DNA from: Candidatus Kuenenbacteria bacterium
Lineage (GTDB): Bacteria; Patescibacteriota; Patescibacteriia; UBA2591; PGYQ01
NCBI GenBank assembly: GCA_016209005.1
Contig: JACQWZ010000042.1
Coordinates: 1 to 18,915 of the forward strand
DNA: 18,915 nucleotides
Reading direction: 5' to 3'
Both the position numbers and the translations under genes were made by a program. This document shows, piece after piece, positions 1 through 8,237 of this stretch. Within the stretch, counting starts at the first letter, position 1. Every line of letters begins with the position of its first letter. Below the pieces are notes generated by a model. It had not been told where the DNA came from, searched no databases, and saw only the letters and a list, made by a program, of their open reading frames with translations.

Positions 1-110
1 ATGTTACTCATAACAGATTAGAAAAAGATTTTTCTGTTTTGATAAAAGATTGTTTGAAATATTTAAACCGGAATAAATTTAATTCTATAAAATTTGAAAA
101 TTTATTTTAG
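1..110 (+). CDS. 3' end of an unidentified plus-strand gene (partial)
   Basis: Reading from base 3, 35 codons stay open up to a TAG stop at 108-110. The translation is rich in Lys, Glu, Asp, Leu and Asn, runs like a helix (RLEKDFSVLIKDCLKYLN) and looks like a genuine C-terminus, not an antisense shadow. The gene starts outside the window. It converges on the truncated DNA methylase, so a restriction or other methylase-associated gene is possible, but no motif shows this. The fragment is too short to identify. Confidence 0.4.
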   Translation, partial: VTHNRLEKDFSVLIKDCLKYLNRNKFNSIKFENLF

Positions 111-141
111 GGAAATTTAAAACAAAACCAGTATATCTAAT

Positions 142-1344
142 CTAATAACAGATGTAAAAACATTTTTTAAAAACACGGTTAAGATAAAAAATTTTCTTAA
201 TATGAGTATTTTGCAAGATTATTTCCCTTATATCTTTATGTGTTTTTACATTGAGAATTGATTCAGGCAGAATAAATGAAATTACTCCATCATCGCGAAG
301 TAAATCAATACTCTTTTTTAAAAAATAAGAAAAAGATTCAAGCGATGCAATTTCGGGAAAATAAGTTTTTAGCCAATATATATCTGATTTGGAAAAATGA
401 ACGCCCCATGGTGGATTTGTCGCGATTACATCAAAATCTCTGATGTTTTCGTCATTTAAACTAAAAAAATCATAATTTCCAATTTCAAAAAGAGTATTTT
501 TGCAAACAATATTAGGTACAAAATTTTGATTTTTATATTTTATCAATATATTTAATCTCGCAATTTTAACTGCGATTCCGTCAATATCAACTCCATAAAT
601 ATTTTTTGGATTTTCAACTACATCCGCGAAGGCTAATAAAAATTGACCAGTCCCGCAACATGGATCAAAAACCTTTGAATCCTTCTTTATATATTCTCTA
701 ATTATCTCATTAACAATAATTTCTGGCGTATAATATGCGCCTTTTTGAGATTTTTTTCCTTCAGGTAATAATGATTGGTATAGAAATCCTAAAGTATCGC
801 GTTGTTTTGGAATAACGCAATTTAATAAAAAGGCAAAGTCGGATTTTATGTTATTTATTTTGATTTCAGACAACCACGCTTTGATTTCCTCGCTAATTTG
901 TTTATTAGTAAAAACAAAATTTTGACTAATTAAATCCTGAATAGTGATATTTGAAATTACTTTTTCTTTTTGAAGTAAATTTAAGCTTAACAACAGAAGA
1001 GCAATAGAAATATTGATATTGTTTTCCGTTACAAAATTTATAATTTTAATTATATCATCTATATTAACCCCATCTTGTAAATACTCATCCGGAATAAATA
1101 TTCTATCTACCTTTAACTTATTTGCTCGTCCATTAAGTTTCTCAAGGTTGCCATTTTCAATGTCAAATTTTACATTCTCAATTTCGGATAACTGGAAAAA
1201 ATACCTTTTATCATTTGTGTATGTTCGTAAATAACCATATTTAACCCAGTTTCTTGCTGTTGCTGTTGAAATACCTAAAAATAAGGCCGTTTTTTCAAGG
1301 TCTATAATATTTTTTACATTAATTGGCATGGTTAATTCTTGCAT
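142..1344 (-). pseudogene. HTH-containing N6-adenine DNA methylase, frameshifted and C-terminally truncated
   Basis: This is an S-adenosylmethionine-dependent adenine methyltransferase of the Eco57I/N6_Mtase type. Residues 16-38 form a MerR-like helix-turn-helix (TALFLGISTATARNWVKYGYL). Residues 201-210 carry the GAYYTP signature found before the catalytic core. The AdoMet-binding motif I is DPCCGTG (227-233), and the catalytic motif IV is NPPW (310-313). After RVFKK the frame changes. Reading the A6 run (plus-strand T163-T168) as five A's gives KNVFTSVIRLDILVLF, which is what this family normally has after RVFK, then a TAA at about 115. Even so repaired, the target-recognition region expected after the core is missing. 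The second Met (residue 6, MPINV) may be the true start; neither has a good ribosome binding site. It once probably belonged to a restriction-modification or epigenetic system. Whether the remnant methylates DNA is doubtful. Confidence 0.8.
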
Positions 1345-1396
1345 TTTAATATTTAAATTATGGTTAAAGTATAACTCATTTTTTAATTTTAATCCT

Positions 1397-1419
1397 ATTT
1401 GAGTCTCAAGAATCCAAAC
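1397..1419. repeat. Degenerate hairpin related to the post-hepT hairpin
   Basis: On the minus strand this 23-mer (GTTTGGATTCTTGAGACTCA and on) matches the hairpin at 16482-16504 at 19 of 23 positions and is itself an imperfect palindrome. Two copies in one window suggest a small dispersed palindromic repeat, but the match is short and could be chance. Confidence 0.35.
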
Positions 1420-1704
1420 ACTAAAAATTATTATTCAATTATCTTGGTTAGAAATCCTGGCGACACTAGCCACTCTTTGTTGTCATCAAGTCGCAAGGTC
1501 GCGGTTTTTTAATTCAATCTTATAATAGTGGGGCAACCTACTTGGACGCCGAGCGTCAAAGTATAAGTTTTTTGATTTTAGTAAAAATTTTTAATTATTT
1601 CTTTTAATATTGTTCTGCCAATAGATAAAAACGCTTTTGTCCTCGCGTCATAAAATCAAAATGACAAATAATAATCCAAAACGAAAAACAAAAAAGCCAA
1701 AATT

Positions 1705-1753
1705 ATCAGCCAGAGGCTGATCACCTTTAAAGACTGATCACCCTCTGGGTGAC
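1705..1753. repeat. Double-hairpin repeat downstream of rpoC
   Basis: Two adjacent small palindromes: ATCAGCC-AGA-GGCTGAT (1705-1721) and ATCACCC-TCT-GGGTGAC (1737-1753). The two halves are also roughly inverse complements of each other, so one larger stem is possible. A relative with the same architecture lies at 5743-5788, so the elements bracket rpoC. On the minus strand the structure is followed by a T-rich run, so it could act as a back-up terminator. Confidence 0.6.
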
Positions 1754-1812
1754 ATTTTACATTTTCCCATAATTTAAAATCTAAAATTTCTTCCTACAAG
1801 CTAAGAAGCTAA

Positions 1813-1846
1813 ACCCCTCACTTTTTTTTCCGAAAAAGGTGAGGGG
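1813..1846 (-). terminator. Terminator-like hairpin after rpoC
   Basis: About 15 bases after the rpoC stop the minus strand reads ACCCCTCACCTTTTT, a short CGG-containing loop, then an A run and GTGAGGGGT. The stem has at least eight GC-rich pairs, extended by T/A pairs. The same CCCCTCAC/GTGAGGGG stem follows rpoB (10310-10394). A short direct repeat, CTACAAGCTA, flanks it (about 1793 and 1853). Confidence 0.7.
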
Positions 1847-1860
1847 TAAAAAGCTACAAG

Positions 1861-4800
1861 CTATTTTCTAAATCCTGTTCTGGTTGGAATTAGGCGACCG
1901 ATGATGACGTTCTCTTTGAGTCCTTTTAATTCATCGACGCGACCGGTAATCGCGGCGTCAATTAAAACACGAGCGGTTTCTTGAAAAGAAGCGGCGGATA
2001 AAAAACTTTCTGTTAACAAAGAAACTTTTGTTATTCCTAAAAACAATTCCTTGGCTTTAATTAGAAATTTCTTTTCTTCTAAAAGTTTTTTATTGGTCTT
2101 TGTGAAAATTGATTGAGAAATAATTTCTCCTTTTAAAAACTCGCTGCCTCCGGAATCTTGAACAAAAACTCGAGAAAACATTTGACGAATAATAATTTCA
2201 AGATGTTTGTCGCTTACTTTTTGTCCTTGAGAAGAATAAATATATTGAATTTCTTCTAAAATATATTTTTGCACCGCCTGTCTTCCTTTAAAGCGAAATA
2301 ATTCTTCTAAATCTAAATTTCCTTCGGTCAATGGATCGCCCATTATTATTAATTCATTTTCATGAACTTTTAAAATATATCCAATTGGAATTAAATATTC
2401 TTTTACTTTTTCTTCAGAAAAAGTAATTTTAATTTCATTTTTTAAGATTTTAATTTGTCCGCTTCTTGAAGCGATAATTTCTTTTTCTTTTTTTCCTTGG
2501 CGCAACATAACTTCCCCTTTTTTTATTTTTTGTCCATCTTTTACTAATATCTGCGACTTATCTTTATCTTTAATTTTATATGAATCTTCGCTCGTTCCTT
2601 CGCATTTAATTAAAACTTTTTTATTTTTTTGTTCTTCTTTTATTTCAATAATTTTTCCATCAACTTCGCTAATAATGGCTTTTCTCTTGGCTGAATGCAC
2701 TTCAAAAATTTCTTCCACTCTTGGCAATCCTTGCGTAATATCTCGTCCAGCCACGCCTCCAGTATGAAAAGTTCTCATAGTCAATTGAGTTCCGGGCTCT
2801 CCAATGCTTTGAGCGGCGATGACGCCAACAGCTGTTCCTAATTCTACTAATTTATTATATCCTAAATCCCAACCATAACATTTTTGGCAAATTCCCGATG
2901 AAGACTTGCAGCTTAAAGCTGAACGAATTTTTATTTGTCTTAAGTTTAATTGTTCTATTATTTTAAATTTTTCAAAAGAAATTAATTCTCCTTTTTTAAC
3001 AAGGATTTTTTTTGTTTTTGGATCAATAATATTTTCAAGAATTACTCGGCCCAATATTCTTTTTATCAATGTTTCTCCTATTTTTTCATTCATTTCTTTT
3101 GTTAAAACAAAACCTTCAGTGTCTTCGCAATCTTCTTCGGCAATCATCACCCCTTGAGCGACATCGACTAATCGTCGAGTTAAATAACCAGCGCTGGCAG
3201 TGCGAAGAGCGGTATCAGAAAGTCCTTTTCTAGCTCCATGAGAAGAAATAAAATATTCCAAAACATCAAATCCCTCTTTAAAACTGCTCTTAATTGGCAG
3301 TTCAATAATTTCTCCTTTTGGATTAACAACTAATCCTTTCATTCCCATCATCTGCGTAATTTGGGTGATGCTTCCTCGAGCTCCCGATTCAATCATATAA
3401 AAAGCGGAACTTCCCTCATTTAAAACATTTTTGCATAGTTGAATAATTTGATCTTTGGTGTCTGTCCAAATTTCAATTATTTTATTATATCTTTCTTCTT
3501 GGGTTAATAACGCCTCGTCATATTGATTTTGAATTTCATCCACTTTTTCCTCGGCTAAACTAATAATTTTATCCTTTTGAGGCAAATTAGGCAACTCGCT
3601 CATTCCCCAAGAAAAACCAGTTTGGGTTAAATATTTTAAAGTAATATCTTTTATTTTATCTAGTATAATCGCTGTTTTTTCTTCTCTAAAAAGAAGATGG
3701 CACTTTTTAATTAATTGAACTAATGTTTTTTTATCAAAAACTGTTTTATAATCTTTTAGTTCTGGGGGCAACACTGAATTAAAAATAATTTTTCCAGATG
3801 TCGCTTCTATTATTCCTTGCTCTGTCCTTACTTTAATTATTTCTTGAAGAGAAATTTTCTTTAAATCATAAGCCAATAAAGCTTCATTTTTAGAAGTAAA
3901 AACTTTAATTTCTTTTAACGGCGTTGTATTGTTTGATTTTTTAACATAGGTTAAATAAAAAGCGCCCACAATCATATCTTGTGTCGGAGTGGCAATTGGA
4001 TCTCCAGTAGATGGTTTTAATAAATTTTTAGTGGACAACATTATTTCTTTTGCTTCGTTTCTTGCCTCTATTGTTAATGGCACATGAACGGCCATTTGAT
4101 CTCCGTCAAAATCGGCGTTAAAAGCCGTGCAAACCATGGGATGAATTTGAATCGCTTTTCCTTCAATTAATATAGGTTTAAACGCTTGAATTCCTAAACG
4201 ATGCAGAGTTGGAGCGCGATTAAGCAAAACATAAGATTTATTGGTAATATTTTCTAAAATATCCCAGACTTCTTTTTTTCCCTCTTCAATTAAATATCCA
4301 GCGCTTCGAATATTGTGAACATATCCTTGTTTAATTAATTGAGAAATAACAAAGGGTTTAAATAATTCCAAGGCCATGGTTTTAGGAATTCCGCATTGAT
4401 CAAGTTTAAGATGAGGACCAACAACAATGACTGAACGACCAGAATAATCAACCCTTTTTCCTAAAAGATTCTGCCTAAAACGACCTTGTTTCCCTTTTAA
4501 CATATCAGAAATTGATTTTAAACTTCTTTTTTGTCCAGTTGAAGCGGTCACTGTTTTACCGTGTCTAATGCTATTATCAATTAAATTGTCTACCACTTCT
4601 TGAAGCATTCTTTTTTCATTGCGACAAATTACTTCCGGAGCGTTTAATTCTATGAGCCTTTTAAGACGATTATTGCGATTTATTATTCTTCTATATAAAT
4701 CATTTAAATCGCTGGAAGCAAATCTTCCTCCGTCTAATTGAACCATTGGTCTTAAGTCTGGCGGAAGAACTGGAATAACAGTTAAAATCATCCATTCCGG

Positions 4801-5709
4801 TTTAATTTTATTATTAATTAAATTTTTAATTAATTTTAAACGGCGGATTGTTTTTTCTCTTTTTAAAGTTTTATCCGCTATAATTTTTTTTTCTAAATCT
4901 GTGGCTAATTTTTCTAAATCAATTTTGGAAAGTAATTTATAAATAGCCTCGGCGCCAATTCCAACTTCAAAAATATGGCCATATTTTAAAGATAATTCTT
5001 GATATTCATTTTTAGAAAAAATTTTTGTAAGTTTAATGCTGTTAATTTCTTCTAAAGTTATTTTTAAAGCGTTTTTTAATTTTTTTAATTTTTCTTCATA
5101 GTCTTGTTTATAAGCTTTAATTTCTTCAATAAGTTTATTTTTAAGATCGCTTTTTTTTATACTTGAATCTTGAAGAGTTTTTTGTTTAATCTGATGGACT
5201 TGTTTATTAAATTCTAATTCTAAATTAGAAGATGCTGTTTTAAATTCATCTTCTATTTGTTTTAAAATATCTTTTTTAACCTCTTCTTTAATTTCAGAAA
5301 CAATAAAACCGGCAAAATAAACAACTTTTTCTAAATTTTGAATGGACATATCTAAAAGCAAACCTATTTTTGAAGGCACTCCTCTTAAAAACCAAATATG
5401 AGTTACTGGCGTGACTAATTTGATATGACCCATTCTTTCTCTTCTAATTACGCTCTTTGTCACTTCTACTCCGCATTTATCGCAAATTATTCCTTTATAA
5501 CGAATCCGTTTATATTTACCGCAAGCGCATTCCCAATCTTTTATTGGACCAAAAGTTTTCTCGCAAAATAATCCGTCTCTTTCTGGTTTTTGTGTTCGAT
5601 AATTAATGGTCTCCGGCTTAGTCACTTCCCCAGACGACCAACTTAAAATATTTTCCGGTGAAGCTATTCTTAATTTAATCGCGTTGAAATCCAAAAAATT
5701 AGTTGACAT
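1861..5709 (-). CDS. rpoC: DNA-directed RNA polymerase subunit beta'
   Basis: Largest catalytic subunit of RNA polymerase, 1282 aa (about 1400 in E. coli, so compact). The N-terminal zinc finger is C61/C63...C76/C79. A long Lys/Glu-rich helical stretch at about 140-310 corresponds to the clamp region. The active-site magnesium loop NADFDGDQ has Asp533, Asp535 and Asp537. The second zinc site uses the Cys in EEDCEDTEG with C934, C941 and C944. The bridge-helix/trigger-loop region GVIAAQSIGEPGTQLTMR is near 962-980. The start ATG gives the usual N-terminus, but no Shine-Dalgarno sequence is visible upstream. The stop is TAG, which shows that TAG is a normal stop here. Unusually, the gene does not follow rpoB directly; 4.7 kb of unrelated genes lie between, so it probably has its own promoter or depends on readthrough. 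A terminator hairpin follows. Confidence 0.99.
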   Translation of the reverse strand: MSTNFLDFNAIKLRIASPENILSWSSGEVTKPETINYRTQKPERDGLFCEKTFGPIKDWECACGKYKRIRYKGIICDKCGVEVTKSVIRRERMGHIKLVTPVTHIWFLRGVPSKIGLLLDMSIQNLEKVVYFAGFIVSEIKEEVKKDILKQIEDEFKTASSNLELEFNKQVHQIKQKTLQDSSIKKSDLKNKLIEEIKAYKQDYEEKLKKLKNALKITLEEINSIKLTKIFSKNEYQELSLKYGHIFEVGIGAEAIYKLLSKIDLEKLATDLEKKIIADKTLKREKTIRRLKLIKNLINNKIKPEWMILTVIPVLPPDLRPMVQLDGGRFASSDLNDLYRRIINRNNRLKRLIELNAPEVICRNEKRMLQEVVDNLIDNSIRHGKTVTASTGQKRSLKSISDMLKGKQGRFRQNLLGKRVDYSGRSVIVVGPHLKLDQCGIPKTMALELFKPFVISQLIKQGYVHNIRSAGYLIEEGKKEVWDILENITNKSYVLLNRAPTLHRLGIQAFKPILIEGKAIQIHPMVCTAFNADFDGDQMAVHVPLTIEARNEAKEIMLSTKNLLKPSTGDPIATPTQDMIVGAFYLTYVKKSNNTTPLKEIKVFTSKNEALLAYDLKKISLQEIIKVRTEQGIIEATSGKIIFNSVLPPELKDYKTVFDKKTLVQLIKKCHLLFREEKTAIILDKIKDITLKYLTQTGFSWGMSELPNLPQKDKIISLAEEKVDEIQNQYDEALLTQEERYNKIIEIWTDTKDQIIQLCKNVLNEGSSAFYMIESGARGSITQITQMMGMKGLVVNPKGEIIELPIKSSFKEGFDVLEYFISSHGARKGLSDTALRTASAGYLTRRLVDVAQGVMIAEEDCEDTEGFVLTKEMNEKIGETLIKRILGRVILENIIDPKTKKILVKKGELISFEKFKIIEQLNLRQIKIRSALSCKSSSGICQKCYGWDLGYNKLVELGTAVGVIAAQSIGEPGTQLTMRTFHTGGVAGRDITQGLPRVEEIFEVHSAKRKAIISEVDGKIIEIKEEQKNKKVLIKCEGTSEDSYKIKDKDKSQILVKDGQKIKKGEVMLRQGKKEKEIIASRSGQIKILKNEIKITFSEEKVKEYLIPIGYILKVHENELIIMGDPLTEGNLDLEELFRFKGRQAVQKYILEEIQYIYSSQGQKVSDKHLEIIIRQMFSRVFVQDSGGSEFLKGEIISQSIFTKTNKKLLEEKKFLIKAKELFLGITKVSLLTESFLSAASFQETARVLIDAAITGRVDELKGLKENVIIGRLIPTRTGFRK

Positions 5710-5742
5710 AAATAAAAATTAAAAAATAAAAAGTAAAAATGC

Positions 5743-5788
5743 CAGCCAAAGGCTGATCGCCATTTTTGCTGGTCATCCTTTGGGTGAT
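5743..5788. repeat. Double-hairpin repeat upstream of rpoC
   Basis: CAGCC-AAA-GGCTG (5743-5755) is followed by CATCC-TTT-GGGTG (5774-5786), with spacing like the pair at 1705-1753. The two halves can also pair with each other through CCAAAGG/CCTTTGG. It lies 34-79 bases upstream of the rpoC start, inside its leader. Confidence 0.55.
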
Positions 5789-5795
5789 AAAATTT

Positions 5796-5853
5796 ACCCT
5801 GTTAAATAAAATCTTTGATTTTCTTTTACCTTTGGCAAAAGATTTAACAGGGT
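5796..5853 (-). terminator. Inverted repeat after the AAA ATPase gene
   Basis: ACCCTGTTAAAT at 5796-5807 pairs with ATTTAACAGGGT ending at 5853. The stem extends inward (ATCTTT/AAAGAT) past a three-base bulge, with a loop of about 20 bases. It begins about 22 bases after the ATPase stop on the same strand and is followed by AAATTTT. It is a plausible terminator for that gene, located in front of rpoC; the T tract is weak. Confidence 0.5.
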
Positions 5854-5874
5854 GAATAATGCAAAAATTAAAAA

Positions 5875-6715
5875 TTATTTTAAAGATAATTCTTCCCATT
5901 TTTCGTTATATTCTTTCTCTTTTTTAGCACCCTGCCAATAATAGTACATTCTTTCAAAAAATACCTTTTTAATATCTTCTATTGTTATTGATGATGATAA
6001 AGGTATTTTTTCTTCTTTACTGCTAAAACCTCCCATTTCTTCACAAAAATTTTTTAAAAAATAAATATTTTTAGTTATTTTTAAAAGAAAATCTATTATT
6101 TGTTTATTTTCAACATTATATTCTTTTTTTAAAAATTTCTCTGCTTCTTCCGCAGAAACTTCAAATGACAAATTATAATTTTTTATTGAACCAAATATTT
6201 TTTCTAAATCCTCTATGTCATTTTCTTCCATTTTTGGTCCAAAAATAAAAATCAATTTACAATCCTTATTTAAGATTTCTTTTAAAAATTTTAATTTTTC
6301 TAATTCATTTTTCTTAAAAATTCCTTCAATTTCGTCAAAAATAAACAATTCTGCTTTTTTAATATTTTCAATTTCTTTTTTTATTTTTTCCTTGTAGAAA
6401 TCTGGAATATTTTCTATGTTTGACTCGTTATAACCCATATAAAAATCTTTATAAAACCATTCTATATTTTTGCTTTCTAATTCTTTTGTTATATCTATAC
6501 TCAAAGTAGTTTTTCCGCTTCTCCAACTACTAGAAATTCCTATGTTTTTATTTTCCAAAAGCAATCTTAAAATATTTAAAATATCGCCTTTTCTATATTT
6601 TTCATAATCTTCACAAAGCTCAATTCTTTCAATAATTTCTTGTATTCTTTCCTCTAAACTCTCTCTCTAAATCTTTAACTTCTAGATCATTCAATTGTAT
6701 TTTTTCTTTTTGCAT
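5875..6715 (-). pseudogene. AAA-type ATPase, frameshifted near its N-terminus at an (AG)5 tract
   Basis: A small P-loop ATPase. The uninterrupted part (codons from 6564 down, 229 aa, first usable codon TTG) begins inside the domain. Its Walker A region is SSWRSGKTT (12-20, with Ser in place of the first Gly) and its Walker B is FIFDE (74-78); a Lys/Glu-rich helical part follows. The frame has no ATG near its start. Upstream, an ATG at 6713-6715 opens MQKEKIQLNDLEVKDLERE in another frame. The two frames meet at a run of five AG dinucleotides (plus-strand CT at 6659-6668). One more AG would join them into LERESLEERIQEIIERIELC and on into the ATPase, a continuous amphipathic helix. The full protein would be about 280 aa. 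It resembles the STAND/archaeal-type ATPases often found as singletons; no partner or substrate can be named. It is either a broken gene or a slippage-switched one. Confidence 0.65.
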
Positions 6716-6778
6716 AAATTTATTTTGATTTTCATATCTTTTGTCAAATATTAAATGTTAACTGTCAAATGTTATTTT

Positions 6779-6806
6779 TCTATATTCCATATTCCATATT
6801 CCATTT
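6779..6806. repeat. Tandem heptamer (TATTCCA)
   Basis: Three consecutive TATTCCA units followed by a degenerate fourth, in the AT-rich spacer between the two ATPase genes. Nearby, AAATGTTA occurs twice around AACTGTC (about 6750-6775). No function is evident. Confidence 0.6.
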
Positions 6807-6853
6807 CCTATTTCTTTTGGCATAATTTTTATTTTAATTTTTATTTACAAATT

Positions 6854-8002
6854 TTATTTAATTTTTTTATTTAAAATAATTGCAAGATTTTTCAGAAAAT
6901 TTTCAATCGGTAAAATTTGGATAGCGCTTTCCCATTGAATTTTATTGCCATTATAAAGCATATATATTTGAGCCGTTGGATATTCATTAAGAAACGTTTT
7001 TAATCCGCAAAATGCATCTGAGCGTAAACGATTTCCACGCTTTACTTCTATGGCAATAAGGCCACGTTCGCCATAAAGCACAATATCCACTTCATGACCA
7101 TCGCGCGTTCTCCAAAAATATATTTTATATCCATAATCATAATAATCATTGATCGCGAAAATTTCCTGTAAAATTAATGTTTCAATAGTTGCTCCATCAA
7201 TTTCCTCTAAAGAATCTAGTGGCCCTTTCGGGCAAAGTGCCTGATAAACGCCCGCGTCAAAAAAATAAAATTTTGAATGGGCGATAACGCGACGTTTTGC
7301 CCTTTTTGTAAATACTGGGATTTGTTTTGCAATTAATAAATCTTGTAAAATAGAAAAATAATTTTCAACAACCTTGCGATGCACCGCGCATTCTCTGGCA
7401 ACAGCTAAAACATTAAGAGGTTGGGCTTGCGAAAAACTTACTGTTTCTAAAAAACGAGCGAACGCGCCAATGTTGCGGGTTAATCCTTCTTGCTACACTT
7501 CTTCGCGCAAATAAGTGGAAACATACGAAGAAAGATATTTTGCGGGATCTTTTTCTTGGAATGTGCAAGGCAAATGTCCATACAATAAAAAATGCTTTAA
7601 TAAAAAATCTTTACCAAGCTCAACAGCGGTTAAGGGATACATAAATAATGTTAACGCTCTGCCAGCCAATAAATTTATATTTTTTCCTGAAAGTTTTCTC
7701 GCGCTTGATCCTGTTAACGCAAACACAAGTTTTCGCGATTCAATAAGCCTGTGAACTTCATTAAGAAGAGCTGGCACGCGCTGAACTTCATCTAACACAA
7801 TCCAATTATTCCAATTTGGCGGAATCATTTGCGACAACCGATTCGGGCTAGCCAGCAAATTATTATATGTTTCTGAATCAAGCAAGTCAAAATACAATGC
7901 TTTTGGAAAGCATTTTTTCAGCCAAGTTGTTTTTCCTGTGCCACGCGGTCCAAAAAGAAAAAAACTTTTATTTTTAGGAAATTTTATTATTCTATTATAC
8001 AT
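6854..8002 (-). pseudogene. AAA ATPase with DUF4143 C-terminal domain, interrupted by one in-frame TAG
   Basis: Standard two-domain architecture of AAA_14/DUF4143 proteins, about 382 codons, the usual length. The ATPase part has Walker A GPRGTGKT (18-25), Walker B IVLDEVQ (68-74) and the sensor-like TGSS (98-101). The C-terminal domain has the nuclease-like pattern VDIVLYGERGLIAIEVKR (Asp306, Glu319, Lys321). Codon 170 (7493-7495) is TAG, between LREEV and QEGLTRNIGAFARF. The frame is otherwise open throughout, and family members usually have a Gln-type residue here, so a single CAG-to-TAG change explains it. TAG ends rpoC in this window, so recoding is unlikely. The start is well supported: GGAG eight bases upstream and a good promoter. 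Such proteins are common in reduced genomes; their role is not established. GC content is somewhat higher than in neighbouring genes, which may mean recent acquisition. Confidence 0.85.
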
Positions 8003-8010
8003 AATTATAA

Positions 8011-8048
8011 CTCCATTTTATTATACTTTTTGGAGTTTATATAGACAA
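8011..8048 (-). promoter_or_regulatory. Promoter and ribosome binding site of the DUF4143 ATPase
   Basis: On the minus strand TTGTCT (8043-8048), a 17-base spacer and TATAAT (8020-8025) make a near-consensus sigma-70-type promoter. GGAG (8011-8014) follows, eight bases before the ATG. AACTCC and GGAGTT form an inverted repeat across the -10 box, which could be an operator or an mRNA hairpin hiding the Shine-Dalgarno sequence. This is the clearest promoter in the window. Confidence 0.7.
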
Positions 8049-8142
8049 ATTCCTTTTAAAGGTTTTATCAAAATTCAAAGTATTAAAGGCTAAATCTCTA
8101 ACTAATAATTATTTTTCTTCATTTTTTTTCTCTAATAACTCT

Positions 8143-8194
8143 ATTTAATTTTTCCTCTATAATAATTTGCATAATTTTTTAAAAGGCGACTGTC
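8143..8194 (-). pseudogene. Remnant of a second gene sharing the 5' end of the lytic gene
   Basis: These 52 bases match 16215-16266 at 50 positions. On the minus strand they contain the same 22-base leader (GACAGTCGCCTTTTAAAAAA and two more bases) followed by ATG and MQIIIEEKLNRVIREKK, then TGA. The intact relative reads MQIIIEEKLDKIIKEKEWKW. Beyond 8143 similarity is lost. It lies in the 235-base gap between the cysteine-rich gene and the DUF4143 promoter. It is best read as the surviving 5' tip of a deleted paralogue. Confidence 0.7.
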
Positions 8195-8237
8195 ATCTTT
8201 TTGTTTTTTTAAATTCGGAATTAAAAATTATTTAAAA

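Larger units (their letters stand above)
1345..1860. other. Intergenic region between rpoC and the methylase
   Basis: This 516-base gap holds no gene I can support. From high to low coordinates it contains the rpoC terminator, a pair of GC-rich small hairpins (1705-1753), a GACGC/GCGTC hairpin near 1548-1560, and a GC-richer stretch around 1455-1515 (GGCGAC to GTCGC, followed by a T run on the plus strand). A degenerate copy of the hairpin seen after hepT lies at 1397-1419. A TATACT box on the minus strand just upstream of the methylase could be its -10 element, but I see no convincing -35. No tRNA or known riboswitch was recognised. Confidence 0.5.

Noticed and set aside
1440..1560. GC-richer stretch that could be a small RNA gene
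   Set aside because: There are only short arms (GGCGAC/GTCGC and GACGC/GCGTC) and no consistent overall fold; it could equally be a decayed repeat.
5699..5899. A 66-codon minus-strand reading frame between rpoC and the ATPase
   Set aside because: It overlaps both genes' ends and reads through the inverted repeat and double hairpin; its translation has no protein-like pattern.
6779..6806. Tandem heptamer as a replication-origin iteron
   Set aside because: Only three to four units, no DnaA-box-like sequences nearby and no initiator gene; ordinary spacer expansion is simpler.
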